From contig JAEWEY010000004.1 of NCBI GenBank assembly GCA_023389105.1, positions 62,001 through 126,000 on the forward strand: a DNA stretch of 64,000 nt, read 5' to 3'. Positions 43,612 to 51,207 of this stretch are shown here, piece after piece. Both the position numbers and the translations under genes were made by a program. Within the stretch, counting starts at the first letter, position 1; every line of letters begins with the position of its first letter. Source of the DNA: Pseudomonadota bacterium (lineage in GTDB: Bacteria; Pseudomonadota; Alphaproteobacteria; Sphingomonadales; Sphingomonadaceae). Below the pieces are notes generated by a model, which was given only the letters and a program-made list of their open reading frames with translations, did no database searches and was not told the DNA's origin.

Positions 43612-44640
43612 TTAGCGAGCTCCCACCGGAACAACGGTGACACTATTTCCGCGAGCGACACGAACGACCGGACCTTCCGACGTCTGACCAGAAATTGCCT
43701 GGCCGAGACCTTTGCCAAAGCTGCCCATAGCCTTGGCGACATCGTCCGACTTGTTGCTGCGGGCGGGGACGGTGCGGCGCTGGAAGCGTGACACATCGCC
43801 ACCGGTCGAGAAGGTCGTGTTGCTGTCGCTCGGCCGATTGGCCATCGCCAGCAGCATCTGCTTCTCTTCGGCCGGATTGGTACCTGCTGGAACCTTGACG
43901 TTACCGGTCGCAACCGCCCGCTCGATATCGGCCGTATTGTCGGCCAGGGAGCGCAGCGACAGCGACAGCGAGCCGAGGCTCTGCGCAACCGCGATCTTCT
44001 CGGCGATCCGCGGCGTCACCTCGAGGGTCACGTTTGCGAACACCTTCACAGCGGTCTTGCCGTCGTCGTCCTTGCTCGTGATGCGCTGGTCGGTAGCGAG
44101 CACACGCAAGTTGCGGATGATCGTTTCCGAGACCTTGAGGGCAGGGCCATCGCCGCCACCTTCAACCTGCTGCGTCAGAACCAGGTCGATGTGGTCGCCC
44201 GGGAAAACGAAGCCGGCAACGCCCGATGAGACATTCACTGGCACCGTGATGGCACGCATGCCGGCACCGAGCGCCGCGGCGAGGAAGCCGCGGTCCTGCG
44301 GGCCGACGAGTGCGCCCCGGGTGACTGGCTGGCCGGCCGTGATTGGATAGCGCACGACCGTACCCAGCAACTTCTTGGGATCGCCGTCAGGCTGACCGTC
44401 GACGTAGTAGGCGCTCTGCATGAGCTCCTTCGGCCACGGCTGGAAGGTGAAGCTGTCCGGATCGATAATCGTACCGACCGGCAACGCCTTCTTGGCGACT
44501 AGAACCTTCGGACCCAACGGCACGGGTGCCGCCTGAGCCTGCTGGGAACCAGCACCTGCGAACATATTCTTCGCCATCACCGCGGTGATCACTGCAATGA
44601 CGAGCGCTCCGACGAGCAGCGCGAGCTTCTTCACATCCAT
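43612..44640 (-). CDS. cpaB: Flp pilus assembly protein CpaB/RcpC
   Basis: Periplasmic protein of the Tad system, 342 residues, probably helping pilus exit or contact peptidoglycan. One N-terminal membrane segment (KLALLVGALVIAVITAVMA) is followed by a SAF domain beginning VLVAKKALPVGTIIDPDSF. The RcpC signature lies in VSSGVAGFVFPGDHIDLVLTQQV. It is coded directly before cpaC. The C-terminal part is Ser/Thr/Lys-rich and probably flexible. Confidence 0.93.
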   Translation of the reverse strand: MDVKKLALLVGALVIAVITAVMAKNMFAGAGSQQAQAAPVPLGPKVLVAKKALPVGTIIDPDSFTFQPWPKELMQSAYYVDGQPDGDPKKLLGTVVRYPITAGQPVTRGALVGPQDRGFLAAALGAGMRAITVPVNVSSGVAGFVFPGDHIDLVLTQQVEGGGDGPALKVSETIIRNLRVLATDQRITSKDDDGKTAVKVFANVTLEVTPRIAEKIAVAQSLGSLSLSLRSLADNTADIERAVATGNVKVPAGTNPAEEKQMLLAMANRPSDSNTTFSTGGDVSRFQRRTVPARSNKSDDVAKAMGSFGKGLGQAISGQTSEGPVVRVARGNSVTVVPVGAR

Positions 44641-44686
44641 GGCGTAATCGCCTCCCCCTTGCGGGCCCCTTGAACAGCCTCACACA

Positions 44687-45172
44687 TCAGACAAATTGGT
44701 TAAGAAACCGTTGGGCGAGAATCGGCGCGAGCACGAAAAGGGCTCCAGCAGCGATCGCTACGCCATATGGAATTTTCGGACGTCCGCCGGTTTTCCGAAT
44801 GCGGTGCCAAACCAGGATCCCGAACGTCAGGACGCCGCCGGCAATCGCCATCAGCATCAAGAACTTCAGGGTGTTGGCGGGCGAAAACCACAGCGAGAGC
44901 GCTGCAGCGAGCTTGACGTCGCCTCCGCCCATCATGCCGGTGTAGAAAGCGATCGAGAGCACCGCGAACACAATCGCGCCCGCCGCCAGCTGGATCGCCA
45001 TGCCTGGAAATGGGTCGACCCCAAGTGATATCCAGTAAAGCGGAGCGGCCAGCGCTACCCCTGCCGTAAGCCGGTTCGAGATGGTGAACGTGCGCGTATC
45101 GATCACCGCCGCAACGACCAAGGTCGTGGCAAGCGCCAGCAAGAGCAGCGCGGTGAACCCCCCGTTCAACAT
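44687..45172 (-). CDS. cpaA: Prepilin peptidase CpaA (TadV type)
   Basis: Small type IV prepilin-like peptidase of 161 residues that processes Flp pilin. It has about five membrane segments. The two catalytic Asp are in the expected places: AAVIDTRTFTISN in the first loop and MMGGGDVKLAAAL, the GxGD-type motif. It is first in the minus-strand pilus operon, 46 bases before cpaB. No pilin gene lies next to it; a FAD oxidoreductase is divergent with 50 bases between starts. Confidence 0.9.
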   Translation of the reverse strand: MLNGGFTALLLLALATTLVVAAVIDTRTFTISNRLTAGVALAAPLYWISLGVDPFPGMAIQLAAGAIVFAVLSIAFYTGMMGGGDVKLAAALSLWFSPANTLKFLMLMAIAGGVLTFGILVWHRIRKTGGRPKIPYGVAIAAGALFVLAPILAQRFLNQFV

Positions 45173-45222
45173 ATTTGTTGGTCTAGACGGCGGGGCTTTC
45201 CAATTCGTAACCAAGATCAAGA

Positions 45223-46317
45223 ATGAACGATTTTGACGTCATCATCATTGGCGGCGGCATCGCCGGTGCCAGCCTCGGCGCGGAGATTGCGGCACACCGG
45301 CGCGCGCTGATTGTCGAAGGCGAGAGCGCTTGCGGCTACCATTCAACCGGCCGCTCGGCGGCGTTTTACCTGGAGAGTTACGGTGGGCCCGAAGTCGCCA
45401 AGCTGACGCTGGCGTCGCGTGACTTTCTCGAGTCGCCCCCACCGGAATTCGCCGACCATGGCTTCCTGCGGCAGCGCGGGGATCTCCATCTGACGAAGGG
45501 AGACCTTCCGGAACTTCCGACCCAGGTGACGACGAGGATCGTCGAGCGGGACGAACTCGAGCGATTGGTGCCCGGGGTCCGTGCCGATTGGAAGCGAGCA
45601 CTATTGGAGCCAGGTTGTGCCGATATCGACGTGGCCGCGCTTCACGCTGCATTTCTGCGCAGCTTTCGCCGGTATGGTGGCCAGATTGCCACCGATTCGC
45701 GTGTCGTTTCGGGCGTTCGAGAAGAAGGTGTTTGGCGGCTAGCGCTGGAAAGTGGCGCCGAACTCCGCGCGTCAATCGTTGTGAACGCGGCGGGCGCGTG
45801 GGCCGACCACGTGGCGCAGTCTTGCGCGGTTGAACCGCTCGGAATCGCGCCGAAGCGGAGAACAATGGTCCAACTGCGCGTCGCTCAAGCCGGCCTCCGC
45901 GATCTGCCGCTGGTCGATGACGCCGAAGGTAGCTTCTACTTCAAAGGGGAAGGCGATCAGACCGTGTGGCTCAGTCCACACGACGAGATTGAAACCGAGG
46001 CTTGCGACGCCGCGCCAGAGGAGATTGACATCGCAACAGCGATCGACCGCTTCGAGCGGGTTGTCGACTGGCCGGTGGAGCGGGTCGAGAGGAGTTGGGC
46101 CGGCTTACGCAGCTTCGCGCCGGATCGGCTTCCCGTCTACGGTTACGACTTTGAAGCTGAAGGATTTTTCTGGTGTGCTGGACAAGGCGGATTCGGCATT
46201 CAAACATCGCCAGCAGCGGCTAGGCTGGCCGCGGCAATGCTGTTGCGTCAAGAACCGCATCCGAGTGTCGCGGCGATCGATCCAGCGATTTTCTCGCCTC
46301 GACGATTTCGGGTTTGA
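45223..46317 (+). CDS. FAD-dependent amino-acid oxidase/dehydrogenase (DadA/glycine oxidase-like)
   Basis: Flavoprotein of 364 residues from the DAO superfamily. The Rossmann FAD motif is at the very start (DVIIIGGGIAGASLGAEIA), STGRSAAFYLESYG is the second FAD-contacting segment, and WAGLRSFAPDRLPVYGYD is the usual C-terminal motif. GQGGFGIQTSPA is the last FAD-binding loop. It would oxidise a D-amino acid, glycine or similar imino-type substrate; which one is unclear. It is transcribed alone, away from the pilus operon, and is followed by a G/C hairpin. Confidence 0.87.
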   Translation: MNDFDVIIIGGGIAGASLGAEIAAHRRALIVEGESACGYHSTGRSAAFYLESYGGPEVAKLTLASRDFLESPPPEFADHGFLRQRGDLHLTKGDLPELPTQVTTRIVERDELERLVPGVRADWKRALLEPGCADIDVAALHAAFLRSFRRYGGQIATDSRVVSGVREEGVWRLALESGAELRASIVVNAAGAWADHVAQSCAVEPLGIAPKRRTMVQLRVAQAGLRDLPLVDDAEGSFYFKGEGDQTVWLSPHDEIETEACDAAPEEIDIATAIDRFERVVDWPVERVERSWAGLRSFAPDRLPVYGYDFEAEGFFWCAGQGGFGIQTSPAAARLAAAMLLRQEPHPSVAAIDPAIFSPRRFRV

Positions 46318-46323
46318 GGGAGT

Positions 46324-46348
46324 GGGGAGGCGCGGGTCACGCCTCCCC
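46324..46348. terminator. Strong G/C hairpin between the FAD oxidoreductase and rnhA
   Basis: GGGGAGGCG and CGCCTCCCC form a perfect nine-pair stem with a seven-base loop, seven bases after the oxidoreductase stop. It sits between two convergent genes and could slow polymerase from both sides, but there is no T-run on either side. The rest of 46349-46441 has no convincing gene. Confidence 0.45.
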
Positions 46349-46441
46349 TCACCAACCATCCAACAGGGGGAACGAGAGAGTCGGTGACGGGTCAATTTTT
46401 AGGCGCGCGAAGATGACATCCCAAGTGAACTCTCGTTCATT

Positions 46442-46876
46442 CTATAGCCGGTGATGTCGGCGCTGGTCGTCCGCCTCGGCGCAGGCCAGCGCATCGACCC
46501 GATCGTTCTCGGGGTGCCCGCTGTGCCCTTTGACCCAATGCCACTCAATGCGATGGGGGGCTGCAGCCTTGATCAATTCCTGCCAGAGTTCCGCGTTTTT
46601 AACGGGCTTCTTGTCGGCGGTCCGCCAGCCGTTGCGCTGCCAGTTGTGGACCCACTTGGTGATACCGTCGCGGACGTAGATGCTGTCGGTGTGGAGCGCA
46701 ACGCGACACGGCCGTTTGAGGGCTTCCAGTCCCCTGATCGCCGCCAGGAGTTCCATCTTGTTGTTAGTCGTTAGCGGTTCGCCACCGGTAAGTTCACGCT
46801 CCCTGTCGCCCATGCGCAGCAAGGCCGCCCAGCCACCCGGTCCGGGATTCCCGCGGCAAGCGCCGTCGGTAAACAT
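46442..46876 (-). CDS. rnhA: Ribonuclease HI
   Basis: Cleaves RNA in RNA-DNA hybrids; 144 residues from ATG 46876. All four acidic residues of the active site are present: Asp in FTDGACRGNPG, Glu in NKMELLAAIRG, Asp in HTDSIYVRDGI, and Asp in DRVDALACAE, with the catalytic His in VKGHSGH. From ATG 46876 the first beta strand is cut short; in-frame codons upstream read NELPEVE, as in longer homologues, back to a CTG at 46900 that overlaps the ispH stop as CTGA. The true start may be that CTG. Confidence 0.94.
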   Translation of the reverse strand: MFTDGACRGNPGPGGWAALLRMGDRERELTGGEPLTTNNKMELLAAIRGLEALKRPCRVALHTDSIYVRDGITKWVHNWQRNGWRTADKKPVKNAELWQELIKAAAPHRIEWHWVKGHSGHPENDRVDALACAEADDQRRHHRL

Positions 46877-46896
46877 CTCGACTTCAGGAAGCTCGT

Positions 46897-47874
46897 TCAG
46901 GCGACAAGCTCTCGCGGCAGCTTGAACACCATGCGTTCCGGCGTGTGATCGACTTGCTCTTCGGTCACCGCGAATCGCTCGCGGAGCGCCTCGACGACCT
47001 CACGAACCAGGACTTCCGGGGCGGACGCGCCGGCGGTCAGACCCAACGTCTGTGGCGTCCCGAGCCAATCCCAATCGATATCCCTCGCCCGCTCAATAAG
47101 TCGCGCAGGAACATCCATTCGCTCGGCAACCTCCGCCAACCGAAGGGAATTGCTGCTCTTTGGCGAGCCAATCACCAGCATCTTCTCGCACTCGGAGGCA
47201 ATGGCCTTCACCGCCGCCTGGCGGTTCGAGGTCGCGTAGCAAATGTCCTCGCTGCGTGGCGCGCGGATTTCCGGAAACCGCGTCTTGATGGCAGCCACAA
47301 TCGCCGACGTATCGTCCACCGACAGGGTGGTTTGCGTCAGAAATGAAAGATTTACGGCTTCCGGAACCTGCAGCTCGGCTACATCCTCGACTGTCTCAAC
47401 CAAGGACATCGACCCCGGCGGGACCTGGCCAAATGTCCCGATTACTTCCGGGTGGCCAGCATGGCCGATGAACAGAATATGCCGCCCTTCTTCGATCAGC
47501 CGCTGCGCCTGACGATGAACCTTGGACACCAGCGGACAGGTGGCGTCGAGATAGCTCAGGCCGCGGTCCCGCGCTTCCGCCGGCACGGACTTGGGAACGC
47601 CGTGCGCAGAGAACACGACCGGCCGGTCGTCCGGGACGTCAGAAAGTTCCTCAACGAAGACTGCGCCCTGTTCACGAAGGCGATCGACTACGAAGCGGTT
47701 ATGCACGATCTCGTGTCGAACATAGACGGGGGCGCCGTATCGCTCGAGCGCGAGCTCGACGATTTGAATGGCGCGGTCGACGCCGGCGCAGAAGCCGCGC
47801 GGGGCGGCAACCAGCAGGCGGAGCGAAGGAAGTGAGGGGTCGAATTCAGCCACGATGCAGGCCATGTAAGGCAT
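46897..47874 (-). CDS. ispH: 4-hydroxy-3-methylbut-2-enyl diphosphate reductase (IspH/LytB)
   Basis: Last enzyme of the MEP isoprenoid pathway, making IPP and DMAPP; 325 residues. The three Fe-S cysteines are in GFCAGVDRAI, DATCPLVSKVH and DICYATSNRQ. The catalytic region FLTQTTLSVDDT and the diphosphate-binding SPKSSNSLRL are intact. Starts at ATG 47874 or 47865 (three codons apart); neither has a strong ribosome binding site. Likely co-transcribed with rnhA. It is divergent from a lipoprotein gene. Confidence 0.96.
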   Translation of the reverse strand: MPYMACIVAEFDPSLPSLRLLVAAPRGFCAGVDRAIQIVELALERYGAPVYVRHEIVHNRFVVDRLREQGAVFVEELSDVPDDRPVVFSAHGVPKSVPAEARDRGLSYLDATCPLVSKVHRQAQRLIEEGRHILFIGHAGHPEVIGTFGQVPPGSMSLVETVEDVAELQVPEAVNLSFLTQTTLSVDDTSAIVAAIKTRFPEIRAPRSEDICYATSNRQAAVKAIASECEKMLVIGSPKSSNSLRLAEVAERMDVPARLIERARDIDWDWLGTPQTLGLTAGASAPEVLVREVVEALRERFAVTEEQVDHTPERMVFKLPRELVA

Positions 47875-47942
47875 CGCTTGCAGCCATAGAAGGCCCTTCC
47901 TATGAACGCGGGCTTGCTGATCGCTTTAAGGATTGCACTCAC

Positions 47943-48584
47943 GTGAAGCTTCGCCTTGCCGCTGTTTTCGCCCTCACCGCGCTGAGCGCCTGCCGCCACG
48001 CCGGCGACATTACTGCGGACAACGGCGGTGGCGTTTACGCCGTTCGCAGCAGCTGTCCGATCGTCGGCATTCCAACGGGAACCGGCGACATCACGCTGTT
48101 CAATCCTCAGGGAAGTACGGCCGCCAGCGCGATCGATGTGAGCGCGGCGATCAGTCAGCTCCGCTCGACCTGCGCGACCGGCGACAGCGAAGTCGTCTCC
48201 ACGGTCACCTTCACCGTCACAGCGCTTCGCCGCGATGCCGGGCCGGCTCGGCAGGTCATTTTGTCTTACTTCGACGTGGCGCTGCGGGGAGGGCAGACCA
48301 TTGCCGCCAAGCAGGTTGGCGCCGTGGCCCTCAATTTCCCCGCCGGAAGCCAGCACGCCATGACGCGCGCTCAAGCCAGCGTGCGGGTCAACCGTTATGC
48401 GGCGACGCTGCCAGCCAATGTTCGGGCGGTTCTTACGCGTCCTCGCAAGGCTGGTGATGCGGATGCCGCGATCGATCCGTTGGCAGATCCAGCGGTGAAG
48501 TCAGCCGTGGCCAATGCGACCTTCGAGCACCTCGTCGGCTTCCAGCTGACGCAGGATCAGCTGAAGTATAACGCAACCCGCTAG
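47943..48584 (+). CDS. Hypothetical lipoprotein
   Basis: A 213-residue exported lipoprotein. The start is GTG 47943 with AAGGA about nine bases upstream. VKLRLAAVFALTALSAC carries the lipobox LSAC with Cys at residue 17. The mature part is mixed beta/alpha, with VVSTVTFTVTALRRDAG and QVILSYFDVALRGG near the middle. The family is unknown to me. It reads towards the glycine riboswitch, with 80-90 bases between, and is probably a separate transcript. Confidence 0.75.
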   Translation: MKLRLAAVFALTALSACRHAGDITADNGGGVYAVRSSCPIVGIPTGTGDITLFNPQGSTAASAIDVSAAISQLRSTCATGDSEVVSTVTFTVTALRRDAGPARQVILSYFDVALRGGQTIAAKQVGAVALNFPAGSQHAMTRAQASVRVNRYAATLPANVRAVLTRPRKAGDADAAIDPLADPAVKSAVANATFEHLVGFQLTQDQLKYNATR

Positions 48585-48667
48585 ATTCTCACCGCAACTT
48601 GCGTTGACTTGGGGAGGCCGCGCGGCCAAGGCCTGCGGCGTCGCCGGTGGTGCAAATTGCCGGAATG

Positions 48668-48832
48668 GACGCGCGGGAGAGTTCGCACGTAAGTGCGGCG
48701 CCGAAGGAGCAACCGCCCCCGGAATCTCTCAGGCATCAGGGACCGCGCGCGCCTGACAGTCTGGAAAGTGCTTTGGCCGCTGGCCGGGGCCGCCGAAGGG
48801 GCAAAGCTCTCAGGCGCGAGGGACAGACGGGG
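48668..48832 (+). ncRNA. Tandem glycine riboswitch upstream of gcvT
   Basis: Two glycine aptamers in a row. Aptamer 1 (about 48668-48752) has CGCGGGAGAG, the core GCCGAAGGAGCAA, CTCTCAGGC, and AGGGACCGCGCG closing on the first strand. Aptamer 2 (about 48751-48832) has GTCTGGAAAG, GCCGAAGGGGCAAAG, CTCTCAGGC and AGGGACAGAC closing GTCT. The pairs of CCGAAGG and CTCTCAGG are the recognition marks. It should switch on the glycine cleavage operon when glycine is high. The 61 bases to the gcvT start would hold the expression platform; I saw no clear terminator with T-run there. The rest of 48585-48667 holds nothing recognisable. Confidence 0.93.
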
Positions 48833-48893
48833 GCGGCAGCCGTAGCGTCCATATCGGGCGCGGGGCAGTCGCACCTTTTGCCGGAGCGCAGGG

Positions 48894-50093
48894 ATGAGCA
48901 GGGAAGTTCACAACGGTCCGACCGATGACACGCAAGCGCGTGGCACGCCGTATAGCGGCGACCCCGAGGGCGGCGAGAGCGAAACCCCGACGCTGGAGAA
49001 GCTCCCGCTGGACGCCTGGCACCGGGGGCGCGGCGGAAGAATGGTGCCGTTCGCCGGCTACGAAATGCCCGTTCAGTACGAAGGCATCATGGCCGAGCAT
49101 CTGTGGACCCGTGAGAATGCGGGGCTGTTCGACGTCAGCCACATGGGCCAGCTGCTGGTCCACGGGCGCGACGTCGCGGCGGCGCTAGAGAAGCTGATGC
49201 CTGGTGACTTTCAGGCCGCCAAGGACATGAAGCCCAAATATTCGCTGCTTCTCGATGAAAGCGGCGGGATCATCGACGATCTAATGGCGACGCGACGCGG
49301 TGACGATTTCTACGTGGTCGTCAACGGCGCCACCAAGCACGGCGACATTGCAGTGATGGAGCAGCGCCTCCCCGGCGGTGTCGTCGTGGATTACATGAAA
49401 GAGCAGGCGCTACTCGCCCTTCAGGGCCCGCGCGCCGCCGAAGTACTCGAGAAGATCATTCCGGGCGTCAGCGAACTCGGCTTCATGCAGGGCGCGCCGT
49501 TCAATTGGCAGGGCCGCAACTTGTGGATCAGCCGGTCGGGCTACACCGGCGAAGACGGGTTCGAAATTTCCGTGCCGGCGAACGCTGCAGTCGATCTCGC
49601 CGATGCTATCATTGCCGATGACCTTGCTAAGCCGATCGGGCTGGGCGCTCGCGATTCACTGCGGCTGGAAGCCGGTCTTCCCCTCTACGGGCACGATATC
49701 GACACCCAGACGACGCCAGTGATGGCTGGCCTGACCTTTGCCATCAATAAGCGCCGACGAGCCGAGGGCGGCTTCGCGGGCGACCTACGGATCCTGGCCG
49801 AGCTTGAGAATGGCGCACCGCAAACGCGGGTTGGCTTTGATATTGAAGGCCGTCAGCCGGTTCGCGAAGGCGGACTGGTGCTCGACAGCGAAGGGAATGA
49901 AGTCGGCAAGATCACCAGTGGCGGATTCTCGCCCTCGCTGCAGCGGCCGATCGCAATGGGCTATGTCGCCAGCCATTTCGCCGAGACCGGCACCGACCTG
50001 AAGCTGAGCCAGCGCGGCAAGCTGTTCGACGCCCGCGTCGTCGCAATGCCCTTCGTTCCGCACCGCTATCACCGCAAGGGAGCCACTGCATGA
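48894..50093 (+). CDS. gcvT: Glycine cleavage system T protein (aminomethyltransferase)
   Basis: Transfers the methylene group from aminomethyl-lipoyl GcvH to tetrahydrofolate and releases ammonia; 399 residues. Conserved parts are FDVSHMGQ, YTGEDGFEISVPAN and the C-terminal GGFSPSLQRPIAMGYV. ATG 48894 gives about 34 residues more than usual (Asp/Gly/Glu-rich) before LPLDAWHRGRGGRMVPFAGY; no other ATG or GTG nearer would start there. First gene of the operon after the glycine riboswitch; its stop overlaps the gcvH ATG. Confidence 0.96.
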   Translation: MSREVHNGPTDDTQARGTPYSGDPEGGESETPTLEKLPLDAWHRGRGGRMVPFAGYEMPVQYEGIMAEHLWTRENAGLFDVSHMGQLLVHGRDVAAALEKLMPGDFQAAKDMKPKYSLLLDESGGIIDDLMATRRGDDFYVVVNGATKHGDIAVMEQRLPGGVVVDYMKEQALLALQGPRAAEVLEKIIPGVSELGFMQGAPFNWQGRNLWISRSGYTGEDGFEISVPANAAVDLADAIIADDLAKPIGLGARDSLRLEAGLPLYGHDIDTQTTPVMAGLTFAINKRRRAEGGFAGDLRILAELENGAPQTRVGFDIEGRQPVREGGLVLDSEGNEVGKITSGGFSPSLQRPIAMGYVASHFAETGTDLKLSQRGKLFDARVVAMPFVPHRYHRKGATA

Positions 50094-50461
50094 CCGTCTA
50101 TTTCACCAAGGAGCACGAATGGATCCGGGTCGAAGGCGACACCGCGACCATCGGTATATCCAACCACGCTCAGGAACAGCTCGGCGACATCGTGTTCGCC
50201 GAAGTGCCCGAGGCTGGGCGCCGCGTGAACAAGGGCCAGGAAGCGGCGGTCGTGGAATCGGTCAAGGCCGCGTCCGACGTCTATGCGCCGGTCTCCGGTG
50301 AAGTGGTGGAAGGCAATCAGGCGGTCGCGGACGATCCCGCGCTGGTGAACAGCGACCCGGAAGGACAGGGTTGGTTCTTCAAGCTCAAGCTCGACAATCC
50401 GGGCGAACTCGACGGTCTGATGGACGAAGGCGCCTACCGCGATTGGGTCGCCACTCTTTGA
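50090..50461 (+). CDS. gcvH: Glycine cleavage system H protein (lipoyl carrier)
   Basis: Carries the aminomethyl group on a lipoyl arm between P and T proteins; 123 residues, normal length. The lipoylated Lys is residue 59 in VVESVKAASDVYAPVSGEV. The N-terminus FTKEHEWIRVEGDTATIGIS is standard. ATG overlaps gcvT stop (ATGA), and its own stop overlaps the TTG of the methyltransferase gene. So gcvT, gcvH and the methyltransferase are translationally chained. Confidence 0.97.
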   Translation: MTVYFTKEHEWIRVEGDTATIGISNHAQEQLGDIVFAEVPEAGRRVNKGQEAAVVESVKAASDVYAPVSGEVVEGNQAVADDPALVNSDPEGQGWFFKLKLDNPGELDGLMDEGAYRDWVATL

Positions 50462-51207
50462 GCGCAGTCGCGGCCTCGACCAGCAAGTGGAACGCGGCGG
50501 ATTATGCTCGCGTCGGCGGCTTCGTGGCCGAGCTGGGCGGTGCGGCGCTGGACCTGCTCGACCCGCAACCCGGTGAACGAATCCTCGACGTCGGTTGCGG
50601 CGAAGGCACGCTGACCCGAAAGATCGTCGAGCGGGGCGCGACCGTGCTTGGGGTCGACAATTCGCCGGATATGATCGCGGCGGCTCGTGCCAACGGCGTG
50701 GATGCCGTCCAGCTCGCAGCCGAGGACATGCAGTTCTTCGCGGAATTCGACGCCGCATTTTCCAACGCCACGCTGCACTGGGTCCTGCAAAAGGAGCAAG
50801 CGGCGCGGGCGATCTTCCGAGCGCTAAAGCCTGGCGGACGCTTTGCCGGTGAAATGGGCGGGGAGGGGAATCTCCGGAAGCTGCGCGACGCGCTCGACGA
50901 GGAACTGATCATTCGTGGCTACGCACCGCCGCTTGAAGCGAGCAACTGGTACGCTTCGCCCGAGGAGTTCGCCGCAGTCTACGAGGCGGCGGGGTTCCGC
51001 GAGATCGACGCGCGACTGATCGAACGGCCGACCAAGGTCGAGCACGGCATCGCCGCCTGGGTCACGACGTTCCGGAAGGGATGGCTGGACCGGGCAGAGG
51101 TGCCGGAAGAGGGGCGCGCCGAGATCGCGGCCGCCGTCGCCGACCGCGTCGGATCCAACATTGCCGATTATGTCCGCCTTCGCTTCATCATGAGGAAGCC
51201 CGCCTGA
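50458..51207 (+). CDS. Class I SAM-dependent methyltransferase inserted in the gcv operon
   Basis: A 249-residue methyltransferase. Motif I is ERILDVGCGEGTLTRKIVERG, the SAM-binding glycine loop, then GVDNSPDMIAAARANG and the post-I Asp. FDAAFSNATLHWVLQKEQAARA resembles trans-aconitate methyltransferases (Tam-like group). The start is TTG 50458, overlapping the gcvH stop as TTGA; earlier in-frame starts would read a basic frame-shifted copy of gcvH. It lies between gcvH and gcvPA with one-base overlaps, so it is made together with glycine cleavage. Substrate unknown. Confidence 0.85.
   Translation: MSAVAASTSKWNAADYARVGGFVAELGGAALDLLDPQPGERILDVGCGEGTLTRKIVERGATVLGVDNSPDMIAAARANGVDAVQLAAEDMQFFAEFDAAFSNATLHWVLQKEQAARAIFRALKPGGRFAGEMGGEGNLRKLRDALDEELIIRGYAPPLEASNWYASPEEFAAVYEAAGFREIDARLIERPTKVEHGIAAWVTTFRKGWLDRAEVPEEGRAEIAAAVADRVGSNIADYVRLRFIMRKPA

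Noticed and set aside
43611..43988. Longer N-terminus for the CpaC secretin
   Set aside because: The extra 126 codons are Arg/Ser/Pro-rich and are read from cpaB. The signal peptide and GGGAG ribosome site fit ATG 43610.
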